This document shows positions 15,724 to 22,787 of a stretch of DNA of 24,934 nucleotides, piece by piece. Source of the DNA: JBMOLL01 sp049325415 (GTDB lineage Bacteria; Bacteroidota; Bacteroidia; Bacteroidales; GCA-2748055); the NCBI GenBank assembly GCA_049325415.1, contig JBMOLL010000005.1, forward strand, positions 1-24,934, in the 5' to 3' direction. The notes beneath the pieces were generated by a model. That model saw only the letters and a program-made list of their open reading frames with translations, ran no database searches and was not told where the DNA came from. Positions within the stretch are counted from its first letter, which is position 1, and each line of letters opens with the position of its first letter. The translations under genes were made by a program, and so were the position numbers.

Positions 15724-15731
15724 CGAAGATA
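15724..15731 (-). promoter_or_regulatory. Putative -7 element of the sugar-nucleotide operon
   Basis: The minus strand reads TATCTTCG, seven of eight matches to TAnnTTTG. Transcription would start about 20 bases ahead of the ATG at 15697. No TTTG lies at the usual distance upstream; instead a 7-bp-stem hairpin occupies that region. Confidence 0.4.
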
Positions 15732-15742
15732 CTAAATTTTTT

Positions 15743-15759
15743 TATCCCCGTTGGGGATA
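15743..15759. repeat. 7-bp-stem palindrome upstream of the wbpE-rfbB operon
   Basis: TATCCCC, a three-base loop GTT, and GGGGATA form a perfect dyad flanked by a run of seven T on the left. It is 11 bases upstream of the -7 box of the sugar-nucleotide operon, where an activator or repressor could sit. It is not a terminator for either strand because no U tract follows the stem in a direction leaving a gene. Confidence 0.4.
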
Positions 15760-15835
15760 TGGCTGCCGGCTTTTGATCCCCGGAAAAAATCCCTGATATT
15801 GAAAAAGCTTTTTTTCGTGGTTCCCGAAAACGCAT

Positions 15836-15843
15836 TAAATTTG
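15836..15843 (+). promoter_or_regulatory. Putative -7 element of the patatin-like gene
   Basis: TAAATTTG fully matches TAnnTTTG, with a TTTCG 18 bases upstream as a weak -33 candidate. The expected transcription start is about 17 bases before the ATG at 15866. Confidence 0.5.
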
Positions 15844-15865
15844 ACTTTTATTCAGATAGTCCGTT

Positions 15866-16732
15866 ATGAAAATCACCCTGGTTTTGTCCGGTGGAGGGGC
15901 ACGCGGAATGGCCCACATCGGGGTCATTGAAGAATTGCTGCGCCGCGGTCACGAGATCGTCTCTGTGGCCGGTACTTCTATGGGTTCTGTGGTAGGCGGT
16001 GTTTATGCTCTCGGCAAAATGACCGAATTCCGGGACTGGCTCTATACCCTGGATAAACTGAAAGTTTTCGGACTTGTCGATTTCACCCTTAGTTCGCAGG
16101 GACTGATAAAAGGGGAGAAAGTGTTCCAGCGGATGAGGGAGTTTATCGAAGACAAAAAAATAGAGGAACTGCCCATCCCATACGTTGCTGTAGCTGCCGA
16201 TATTATTAACATGAAGGAGGTGGTTTTCGATAGCGGGAGCATCTATGATGCCATGAGGGCATCGGTGGCCATCCCTACGGTTTTGAAGCCGGTAAAAACT
16301 GAAAACGGCCTGCTGGTTGACGGAGGGGTAATGAATAACATCCCGGTCAGCCGAGCCAGAAGAGTGGACGGCGATATAGTGGTTGCCGTGAATGTCAATG
16401 CCGACATTCCCGTAGCAGGGAACCTGCTCACCCTTCAGGAAGAGGATCAAAAGGAATCGCTTTACCAGTCTAAGCTCAGGGAATTCTACCAGCATCTGTC
16501 CAAAATCAATCCTTTCGGACATGAGGAACGGCTGGGCTATTTCGACCTGATCAACCATACGATTAATATCATGACCAATCGTCTGGCCAACTACGCACTG
16601 GAAATACATACCCCCGATATCCTTATTGAGACCAGCAGGGATGCCTGCAGCACCTTTGATTTTTACAGGGCCGAGGAAATGGTGGAAATGGGGCGTAATG
16701 CCGCCATTGAAAAGCTGGACGCTCTGCTTTAA
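15866..16732 (+). CDS. Patatin-like phospholipase (RssA/NTE type)
   Basis: A 288-residue serine lipid hydrolase with the Ser-Asp dyad of the patatin fold. The oxyanion-hole GGGARG is at residues 9-14, the nucleophile Ser38 in GTSMG (36-40), and the catalytic Asp152 in VDGG. ASVAIPTVLKPV and NNIPVSRAR are family segments. There is no signal peptide, so it should be cytoplasmic or loosely membrane-associated, releasing fatty acids from phospholipids or lysophospholipids; the substrate is unknown. It diverges from the sugar-nucleotide operon and is followed by a 234-base gap, so it is probably transcribed alone. Confidence 0.92.
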   Translation: MKITLVLSGGGARGMAHIGVIEELLRRGHEIVSVAGTSMGSVVGGVYALGKMTEFRDWLYTLDKLKVFGLVDFTLSSQGLIKGEKVFQRMREFIEDKKIEELPIPYVAVAADIINMKEVVFDSGSIYDAMRASVAIPTVLKPVKTENGLLVDGGVMNNIPVSRARRVDGDIVVAVNVNADIPVAGNLLTLQEEDQKESLYQSKLREFYQHLSKINPFGHEERLGYFDLINHTINIMTNRLANYALEIHTPDILIETSRDACSTFDFYRAEEMVEMGRNAAIEKLDALL

Positions 16733-16966
16733 CATTAAGCCCTGAAGGAAATATACCCGCATATTTGGGGTGAATTCTTTTCTTCCGTAACTTACTTCAG
16801 ATTTTTTATGTCTTACGCTTTCAAGGGTCTTTAGCCTGCATTTTTGTTCCGGTTGTATTTTTTTAAACAGAAAGTGCCCGGAATTTATCTGAAAAAGTAA
16901 AGACATAATTCGGGATTTCTGCATCATCCGGTACATTGGAGTTAATACATTTAAAACATCCAATAT
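16733..16966. other. AT-rich gap between patatin-like gene and sensor kinase
   Basis: No gene is seen. Three partly complementary segments are present: TTATGTCTT at 16806-16814 with AAGACATAA at 16900-16908, and ATTGGA with TCCAAT bracketing the 18 bases just before the kinase ATG. TACATTTA at 16946-16953 is a seven-of-eight match to the -7 consensus, giving a very short leader. A weak hairpin (ACCC/GGGT) followed by TTCTTTTCTT soon after the patatin stop may help terminate that gene. Confidence 0.35.
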
Positions 16967-19768
16967 ATGGGCGCAATGACGGGGAAGGAGGAGCAAATAA
17001 GGAAGGAGATCGAAGAGCTCAGGGCCAGGGTAAAAGATCTGGAAAAGGAAAACCGCGAGGTCCGGAATTCTGCTCAGGAGCTTTTTGATGAGAGCCATTA
17101 TTACCGGACAATACTCCAGTCGATAGGAGATGCAGTCATTATCACCGATACGAAGGGCCGGATCACCGGGATGAACAAAATGGCAGAGGAACTCACCGGC
17201 TGGAAGCTTACTCAGGCCAGGAAACAACCGGTGGAGAAGGTGTTGCGACTGATCAACTCCCTGACCGCGGAAAAGGCGGAAAACCCGGTAAGAATTGCTT
17301 TGCAGAAAAAGGATATTGTGGAACTGGCCAATCATACCAGACTGATCTCCCTGGATAGCCGCGAAATTCCAATTACCGACTCGGCAGCTCCGATCATGGA
17401 TGAACAGGGGGCCATCCTGGGAGTGGTGATGGTTTTCAGGGATATCTCGGAAAGCTATAAACTACGCAGGGCGCTTGAAACCAGCGAAAAAGAATACCGC
17501 TATCTGTTTGAGAACAACCCTCATCCCATGTGGGTGTATGACCTTGAGACCCTTGCTTTCCTGGAAGTGAACAATACGGCAGTGCAACGTTACGGGTTTG
17601 TCAGGGAGGAGTTTCTGCAGATGACCCTCCGGGATCTCCGTCCGGATAATAAATTTGAGCGGCTCGTGGAAATGATCAGGGCAGATGAGCAGAATTTCCG
17701 GAGCAGCGGTCCATGGAAACACCGGACCAAAAGCGGGGAGGTTTTTTTTGTCGAGATCTCTTCCCACAACATCCTGTTTAACGAAAAGAAAGCCCGGCTG
17801 GTCATGGCCATTGATGTGACTGAGAGAATCCGGATCCAGCAGGAACTTGAAAGAAGCGAACAGAAATTCAGAAATGTTTTTCACCAGCATCCTGCAGTAA
17901 AACTGCTGGTCGATCCGGAATCGGGTAACATCGTGGATGCCAATCAGGCGGCTGCCGAGTTTTACGGTTGGAGTGTCGGTGAACTGCGGAAAATGCATAT
18001 TTCTACACTGAATATAAACCCGGTGGATATTATCCGGGAGGATATCAGGAAGGTGAAGGACCGAAAGAGCAATTATTTTGAGTTCAGACACCGGAAAGCC
18101 GACGGATCGGTAGCGGATGTGGAGGTGTATTCTGGTAGAGTGGATTTCGGCGACAAAATGGTCCTTCATTCCATTGTACACGATGTGTCGGCGAAGAAAA
18201 AAGCGGAATTCTTTCTCCGGCTCTTTCAGCATTCGGTTGAACAAAATCCGCTGGGAATTATCATTTCCGGGATTGATGGAACCATAGTTTATGTGAATCC
18301 GTCTTTCGAAAGGCTTACCGGTTACAGTAAGGCTGAAGTGGAAGGACAAAGCATCAATATATTTAACCGCAATCTTGAAATCACCAGGCAGGGTGATGAG
18401 CTTGAAAGCAAGACCTATTTTATTAAAATCTGGGATCAGTTGCTTTATGCAGGTAACAGAGGGCTTGAGTTTTTCAGCCAGAGGAAAAACAATGAGGCAT
18501 TCTGGCAACGGATCATCCTGTCTCCTATAATAGATGAAAGCGGAAAGACCACCCATATGGTCCTGGTACTTGAGGATATCAGTGAACGAAAGGAGATCAC
18601 TGACCAGCTCATCGCTGCAAAAAACAAAGCTGAGGAAAGCGACAGGCTCAAATCGGCCTTCCTCGCGAATATGAGTCACGAGATCCGCACCCCGATGAAC
18701 GGAATACTCGGCTTTGCACAGCTGCTTGGCGATGCCCGGCTCAACATGGAGAAGATGCACGAATACATCAGCATTATCCAGAAAAGCGGGGAACGTATGC
18801 TGAACACCGTGAACGATCTGATCGATATTTCGAGGATTGAAACCGGTCAGATGCATTTGACACTTGCACTGACCGATATCAATGAGCGGATTCAGAATAT
18901 ATTCCGCTTCTTCGAGCCGCAGGCTGCGGCCAGGGGACTGAGGCTGATCCTTACCAATGAACTTCAGCGGGAATTCTCACTGATGACCGACCATGTTAAA
19001 TTCGACTCCGTTCTGACCAACCTGGTGCGGAATGCCGTCAAGTTCACCGATAAGGGTGAAATTGAGATCGGATACCGGCTCCGGGGGAATGAACTCCTGT
19101 TTTTCGTCAGGGATACCGGGATGGGCATCCCGCCCGAAAGACAGGAAGCCGTTTTTAACCGCTTTGAACAGTCCGATCTGGCCGACAGCCGGGCTTTTCA
19201 GGGCTCGGGGCTGGGCCTCGCCATAGCCAAAGCCTATGTGGATATGCTCGGGGGAAGCCTGTGGCTTGAATCGGAAGTGGATAAAGGTTCCACCTTCTGG
19301 TTCACCCTGCCGCTTCGCGAGACAGCATTGCCGGGTCAGGAGGAAGCCGGGGAGCAAAGCACACAGAAGGCCCGGGAAGGGGCCGATCAGCTGAAAGTGA
19401 TCATCGCCGAGGACGATGAATCCAGCAGTTTCTACCTGTCTGAGATCCTGCAGGAAATAAGCAGGGAGATCCTGCTTGCCGGAAACGGAAAGGAGGTCGT
19501 GGAACTGTGCCGGGAAAATGAGGATACCGATCTTATCCTCATGGATATCAGGCTTCCGGAGCTTGATGGCTACGAGGCAAGCAGGCAGATCCGCGCCTTC
19601 AACACGAAGGTGGTGATCATAGCACAAACCGCCTATGCGATGTCGGGCGACCGGAATAAAGCACTCGAAGCCGGCTGCAATGATTATATTTCCAAACCGG
19701 TGATAAGGGAGGAACTGCTGGGGAAAATATCACGATGCACAAAACCAGCTCCCTCCGAGACATCCTGA
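16967..19768 (+). CDS. Soluble hybrid histidine kinase: four PAS domains, HisKA, HATPase, receiver
   Basis: A 933-residue sensor kinase. A charged coiled coil (about 4-40) leads into four PAS domains beginning near residues 45, 173, 297 and 415. The S-box style ends (VFRDISE, AIDVTERI, IVHDVSAK, VLEDISERK) mark their boundaries. Phospho-acceptor His571 lies in SHEIRTPMNGILGF; the N-box Asn689 is in NLVRNAVKF, followed by DTGMGIPPE and GSGLGLAIAKAYV. The C-terminal receiver has acidic residues 815-817, phospho-acceptor Asp860 in LMDIRLPELDGYE and Lys910. No signal peptide, membrane helix or DNA-binding output is present, so it senses a cytoplasmic cue and must pass phosphate to an HPt or regulator outside the window. 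Met4 is an alternative start. Confidence 0.95.
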   Translation: MGAMTGKEEQIRKEIEELRARVKDLEKENREVRNSAQELFDESHYYRTILQSIGDAVIITDTKGRITGMNKMAEELTGWKLTQARKQPVEKVLRLINSLTAEKAENPVRIALQKKDIVELANHTRLISLDSREIPITDSAAPIMDEQGAILGVVMVFRDISESYKLRRALETSEKEYRYLFENNPHPMWVYDLETLAFLEVNNTAVQRYGFVREEFLQMTLRDLRPDNKFERLVEMIRADEQNFRSSGPWKHRTKSGEVFFVEISSHNILFNEKKARLVMAIDVTERIRIQQELERSEQKFRNVFHQHPAVKLLVDPESGNIVDANQAAAEFYGWSVGELRKMHISTLNINPVDIIREDIRKVKDRKSNYFEFRHRKADGSVADVEVYSGRVDFGDKMVLHSIVHDVSAKKKAEFFLRLFQHSVEQNPLGIIISGIDGTIVYVNPSFERLTGYSKAEVEGQSINIFNRNLEITRQGDELESKTYFIKIWDQLLYAGNRGLEFFSQRKNNEAFWQRIILSPIIDESGKTTHMVLVLEDISERKEITDQLIAAKNKAEESDRLKSAFLANMSHEIRTPMNGILGFAQLLGDARLNMEKMHEYISIIQKSGERMLNTVNDLIDISRIETGQMHLTLALTDINERIQNIFRFFEPQAAARGLRLILTNELQREFSLMTDHVKFDSVLTNLVRNAVKFTDKGEIEIGYRLRGNELLFFVRDTGMGIPPERQEAVFNRFEQSDLADSRAFQGSGLGLAIAKAYVDMLGGSLWLESEVDKGSTFWFTLPLRETALPGQEEAGEQSTQKAREGADQLKVIIAEDDESSSFYLSEILQEISREILLAGNGKEVVELCRENEDTDLILMDIRLPELDGYEASRQIRAFNTKVVIIAQTAYAMSGDRNKALEAGCNDYISKPVIREELLGKISRCTKPAPSETS

Positions 19769-19850
19769 ACTTTACAGGGCCATAAAATAGACCTGGTTTT
19801 CTGCCCTTTCTCCCATTTTTTTATACGTAGCTGAAATTTTTGTGGAATTA

Positions 19851-19882
19851 TTTGCATGATATGTTAGAAATACCTAACATTG
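19851..19882 (+). promoter_or_regulatory. Putative promoter of the membrane protein/XRE module
   Basis: TTTG at 19851-19854, a 20-base spacer and TAACATTG at 19875-19882 (seven of eight to TAnnTTTG) form a good Bacteroidota promoter. The expected start is near 19888, about 22 bases before the ATG at 19910. A nested palindrome covers it from about -30 to +16. Confidence 0.55.
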
Positions 19883-19904
19883 TGTTAGAAATATATAACA
19901 TATC
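19858..19904. promoter_or_regulatory. 47-bp nested palindrome: likely operator of the XRE module
   Basis: Two 18-bp sites, TGTTA-GAAATACC-TAACA at 19862-19879 and TGTTA-GAAATATA-TAACA at 19883-19900, repeat with a spacing of exactly 21 bases, about two helical turns. The whole block is symmetric about 19881: GATATGTTA at 19858-19866 is the reverse complement of TAACATATC at 19896-19904. One site fills the promoter spacer and the other covers the transcription start. This is the classic layout for repression by a dimeric HTH protein; the XRE protein encoded at 20307-20507 is the obvious candidate. Binding is inferred. Confidence 0.65.
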
Positions 19905-19909
19905 AACTC

Positions 19910-20314
19910 ATGAAAAGAACCGTTTTGATTTTAGTAATTGCCGGAATGGTCCTGTTATCGACAGGTATCTGGCTCTTTGGCTACCCGGGTGTTTCCGGTA
20001 TCAGTGCCACGGATCTGTTGCAGTTTTTGGTGATCCTCCTGGTCGTTGTTTTTGCCGTTTTTGTGGCAGTCAAAAGGATGCAAAGCTCCCGGAGAGGAGA
20101 ACCCGCTGAGGATGAACTCTCCCGGAAGACCCTGCGGAGAACGGCTGCCATATCCTATTATATTTCCCTCTATCTCTGGGTGATCATCCTTTTTATAAAA
20201 GACCGCATCATGATGGATACCGAAGAATTGCTCGGGATGGGCATCCTCGGGATGGCCCTTTGCTTTGCGCTTACCTGGGTGGTTTTGTATTTCAGGGGGA
20301 TAAGAAATGAATAA
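19910..20314 (+). CDS. Small four-helix membrane protein paired with an XRE regulator (DUF2178-like)
   Basis: A 134-residue inner-membrane protein with four hydrophobic segments: about 4-24, 36-55, 81-97 and 108-128. A charged cytoplasmic-type loop (KRMQSSRRGEPAEDELSRKTLRRT, residues 55-78 by region) separates the two pairs. No enzymatic motif is seen. The arrangement (two helices, DE-rich loop with a D-E-x-S-R-K motif, two helices) and the partner gene recall DUF2178 proteins, which in other phyla and archaea also lie next to tiny XRE regulators. That match is from memory and unproven. The stop overlaps the regulator's start by eight bases. A nested palindrome directly upstream suggests autoregulation of the pair. 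Confidence 0.8.
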   Translation: MKRTVLILVIAGMVLLSTGIWLFGYPGVSGISATDLLQFLVILLVVVFAVFVAVKRMQSSRRGEPAEDELSRKTLRRTAAISYYISLYLWVIILFIKDRIMMDTEELLGMGILGMALCFALTWVVLYFRGIRNE

Positions 20315-20507
20315 CCGGATAAAAGAATACCGGGCCAGGTTCGGAATGACTCAGGAGGAGCTGGCCCGGAAGGTTAATGTGAGAAGAGAGACCATTGTTT
20401 TTCTTGAAAAAAACAAATACAATCCCTCTCTTCAGCTGGCGTTTGATCTTGCCCGGGTTTTTTCGGTGAGCATAGAGGAACTATTCAATCCGGGTACAGA
20501 AGAGTAG
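20307..20507 (+). CDS. 66-residue XRE-family transcriptional regulator
   Basis: A minimal helix-turn-helix protein of the Cro/CI class, almost all of it DNA-binding domain. Helix 2 is TQEELARKV (residues 15-23), helix 3 is RRETIVFLEKN (26-36), followed by NPSLQLAFDLARVFSVSIEELF. This composition matches the YozG/YgzD-like small XRE proteins found after membrane-protein genes. It has no ligand-binding or protease domain, so its activity is probably controlled by dimerisation or through its membrane partner. Translation is coupled to the upstream gene by an eight-base overlap. The likely target is the palindrome block at 19858-19904. Confidence 0.92.
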   Translation: MNNRIKEYRARFGMTQEELARKVNVRRETIVFLEKNKYNPSLQLAFDLARVFSVSIEELFNPGTEE

Positions 20508-20525
20508 TTCGTTCAACTCCTGCCG

Positions 20526-20556
20526 TTTATGCATTAAAAAAGTTATAATGCATAAA
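20526..20556. repeat. 11-bp perfect inverted repeat after the XRE gene
   Basis: TTTATGCATTA at 20526-20536 and TAATGCATAAA at 20546-20556 are exact reverse complements around nine bases (AAAAAGTTA). Each arm also contains the palindrome ATGCAT. It begins 19 bases after the XRE stop. No U tract follows on the plus strand, so it is either a poor terminator or an operator for the SDR gene downstream. Confidence 0.5.
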
Positions 20557-20610
20557 ATGGGTTTAACAAAAAAATAACAAAGCCGGTTACCATGGTTTAC
20601 ACAGGATTCC

Positions 20611-20618
20611 TAGCTTTG
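20611..20618 (+). promoter_or_regulatory. Putative -7 element of the SDR gene
   Basis: TAGCTTTG is a full match to TAnnTTTG, placing transcription start about 26 bases before the ATG at 20650. A GTTAC 20 bases upstream is only a weak -33 candidate. Confidence 0.55.
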
Positions 20619-20649
20619 AATCTGATAACAGCAAAGCAAATCCCGGATT

Positions 20650-21579
20650 ATGACACATACTCTTTTAGGGGCAGGCGGATCAATCGGTATCCCTCTTGCC
20701 ATCGAATTACTTCAAGCAAAAGAAAAGGTCAGGCTCGTGTCACGGAGCGGGTCGGGGATACCGGGAGCGGAACCGGTAAAGGCCGATCTGACAAAGTACC
20801 GGGAAGTAGCCGAAAGTGTCAGGGGTTCCGATGTGGTTTACCTCCTGGCCGGTTTGCCCTATAATTCTGAGATCTGGGAGAGGGACTGGCCCGTGATCAT
20901 GCGTAATACCCTTGACGCGGTGCAGGAAGCCGGAGCCCGGCTGATCTTTTTTGACAACGTCTATATGTACGGCAGGGTCAGTGGTCCCATGACTGAGGAT
21001 ACTCCCTTTAATCCCTGCAGCAGAAAGGGAGAAGTGCGTGCCCGGATCGCCACCATGGTTCTGGAAGAAATGGCCCGGAGCCCCTTCGGCATATCCATAG
21101 CCCGTTCGGCTGATTTTTATGGACCCTGGTCTGAAAAGAACAGTATGCCGCATATTTTGGTCTTCGATCCGCTTCTTCAGGGCAGGAAAGCCCGCTGGAT
21201 GGCCAATGCAAAAGCCATTCACTCTTTTACCTACACCCTCGACTGTGCCAGGGCGCTGTACCGGTTGGCTGGCAACACGAACAGTTTCAACCAGGTGTGG
21301 CATCTACCCACCTTTAACCCGCCTCCCGACGGCCGTTCCTTCATCGCCATGGCTGCCCGGGAGCTTGGTGCCGGATCCCGTTATACGGTTATGAAGAAAG
21401 GAATGGTGAAGATAGCCGGACTTTTCAATCAGACCATTTCAGAACTGCATGAAATGCTTTATCAGAACGAATACGACTACTATTTTGATTCGTCGAAGTT
21501 CAACCGCTTCTTTAATTATCAGCCGGTCAGCTATGAACAGGGGATCAGGGAAACCCTTGATTTTCTGAGGAAAGGATGA
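20650..21579 (+). CDS. NAD(P)-dependent epimerase/dehydratase-like SDR with altered active site
   Basis: A 309-residue extended-SDR-fold protein. The N-terminal GAGGSIG (7-13) is a good dinucleotide-binding loop and DVVYLLAGLPY matches the strand-4 region. The catalytic triad is not standard: the Ser/Thr position in FFDNVYMYG is Asn103, and the YxxxK position reads SRKGEVR, giving Lys126 and Arg130 in place of Tyr and Lys. Similar RKGxxRA motifs occur, as I recall, in a subset of this superfamily, so it may be a lineage feature rather than decay. Ordinary SDR redox chemistry is doubtful and the substrate is unknown. It has its own promoter-like element and no operon partner. Confidence 0.82.
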   Translation: MTHTLLGAGGSIGIPLAIELLQAKEKVRLVSRSGSGIPGAEPVKADLTKYREVAESVRGSDVVYLLAGLPYNSEIWERDWPVIMRNTLDAVQEAGARLIFFDNVYMYGRVSGPMTEDTPFNPCSRKGEVRARIATMVLEEMARSPFGISIARSADFYGPWSEKNSMPHILVFDPLLQGRKARWMANAKAIHSFTYTLDCARALYRLAGNTNSFNQVWHLPTFNPPPDGRSFIAMAARELGAGSRYTVMKKGMVKIAGLFNQTISELHEMLYQNEYDYYFDSSKFNRFFNYQPVSYEQGIRETLDFLRKG

Positions 21580-21779
21580 TAAATAGCAGTCATTCAGCCA
21601 GACTCATCTTACTTTATAACCGGCAGTAGTTTTGCCGCAGGAAGATCTTGCTGGTTAATAACTATGTTTTGAAAACCACCGGCGTTTCATTATTTTTCTG
21701 CTTTTAAAGCAGCCGGCAGGGATCGGGTTAAGGCCCCGCTTCATCCCGCACCGGTCAGTTAATTCTATTAAAAGGCTGT
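21580..21779. other. 200-base gap with small dyads before the HU-SPOR gene
   Basis: No gene is seen. TAGTTTTG at 21627-21634 matches TAnnTTTG but sits within a short dyad (CGGCA at 21621, TGCCG ending 21637) and would give a leader near 140 bases. Further small dyads are GTTTT-G-AAAAC near 21666, CTGCTTT-T-AAAGCAG at 21698-21712 and CGGG/CCCG near 21725. They could form a structured leader or an end structure for the SDR transcript; none has a clear U tract. Confidence 0.35.
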
Positions 21780-22784
21780 ATGACAACGATAGCAGACTGT
21801 ATCAGGCAGATTCTACTCGAAGGGGAAACAGTGGTGATCCCCGGTTTCGGTTCATTAAAAGTTACGGAGAGCAAGGGAAGTCTTGCCGGTGAATCCCCGA
21901 ACTTTGAACCTCCCGGGAAGACCGTGGTCTTCACGACTCATGCTCCGGCCGGCGATGAACGTTTACCGGAATGCTATGCCCGGATTTCCGGTACAGCTCC
22001 GGAGGAAGCACGCCAGCAGGTTCTTGAACTGGCCGATGCCATTCGTTTTGCTTTCGACAAGGGAGAAACCTATATCCTTACCGGGGTCGGCCTTTTTTCA
22101 AGGAACGATGATAATGAAATTACCTTCACCAGGGATGCCATGCTGGTGGTGGATCCCGGGCAGTATGGTCTTTCATCGCTTGATCTGCTCGAACTTGATC
22201 CGGAGATCCCGGAACCGGAAGCCGCGCCGGTAGTTCAGGAAACCCGTCATACCGAACCGGAACCGGTTAAAAGAGTTTCTGAACCGGGGCCCTCCCGACG
22301 CAGCAAACGCTGGAAGGTGATCTGGATCGTTACCGGCTCACTGCTTGTCGTGCTGGTTGTACTCACGCTGATCCCCACCGATTGGATCAACGGCATTGGT
22401 ACAGGGGAGAACACCGGTAAACCCAGAGAGCCGAAAGATCAGATTGAGCAGCCCGGAAAGACCGGCCAGGAACAGGCGCAGCAGCCGGAAGAACTGCCCG
22501 ATGAAGCACTTACAGGCGACGAGGAGCAGCAGGCTGTACAGGAAACAACCGAAGAAACGCCCGGTTTTTATATTATCGCCGGAAGCTTCAAAAACCTGCA
22601 GAATGCGACCGAATTACAGGATAAACTCACTTCAAAGGGCTTTCCCGCCGAGATCATCTATACCGACAACCGGATGTACAGGGTATCTGTAAAATCCTAT
22701 TTCTCAAAGGAAAAGGCCATTGAGGAATTGCCAATGGTCAGGAAAAGTTCCGGTCTTGATAACGCCTGGGTGCTGTCGCGCTGA
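21780..22784 (+). CDS. HU-like (CCDC81-type) tandem domain, membrane helix and periplasmic SPOR domain protein
   Basis: A 334-residue single-pass inner-membrane protein. Residues 1-55 (IADCIRQILLEGETVVIPGFGSL, then PPGKTVVF) match the first bacterial CCDC81-type HU domain. Residues about 57-125 (GDERLPECYARIS through YILTGVGLFSRND) match the second. A Pro/Glu-rich linker leads to one helix at about 179-200 after basic residues (RRSKRWK), which puts the N-terminus in the cytoplasm. A low-complexity Glu/Gln linker follows, then a SPOR domain at 261-334 (GFYIIAGSFKNLQNA, YRVSVKSYFSKEKA). SPOR domains bind denuded peptidoglycan at division sites. The protein may link a cytoplasmic nucleoid-like partner to the septal wall; that role is inferred. 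It ends three bases from the metG stop. Confidence 0.9.
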   Translation: MTTIADCIRQILLEGETVVIPGFGSLKVTESKGSLAGESPNFEPPGKTVVFTTHAPAGDERLPECYARISGTAPEEARQQVLELADAIRFAFDKGETYILTGVGLFSRNDDNEITFTRDAMLVVDPGQYGLSSLDLLELDPEIPEPEAAPVVQETRHTEPEPVKRVSEPGPSRRSKRWKVIWIVTGSLLVVLVVLTLIPTDWINGIGTGENTGKPREPKDQIEQPGKTGQEQAQQPEELPDEALTGDEEQQAVQETTEETPGFYIIAGSFKNLQNATELQDKLTSKGFPAEIIYTDNRMYRVSVKSYFSKEKAIEELPMVRKSSGLDNAWVLSR

Positions 22785-22787
22785 TGC

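Noticed and set aside
15848..17335. 495-codon open frame on the minus strand across the patatin-like gene and the kinase N-terminus
   Set aside because: It covers two genes with full catalytic motifs and the gap between them, and its translation shows no family motif.
17462..18856. 464-codon open frame on the minus strand inside the sensor kinase
   Set aside because: It lies wholly within the PAS/HisKA coding region and its translation is His/Phe/Ile-rich with no domain.
19769..19850. Possible intrinsic terminator after the sensor kinase (AGGGC ... GCCCT then a T-rich run)
   Set aside because: The stem is only five pairs with a loop over 20 bases, and the T run is nine bases away; the evidence is too weak.
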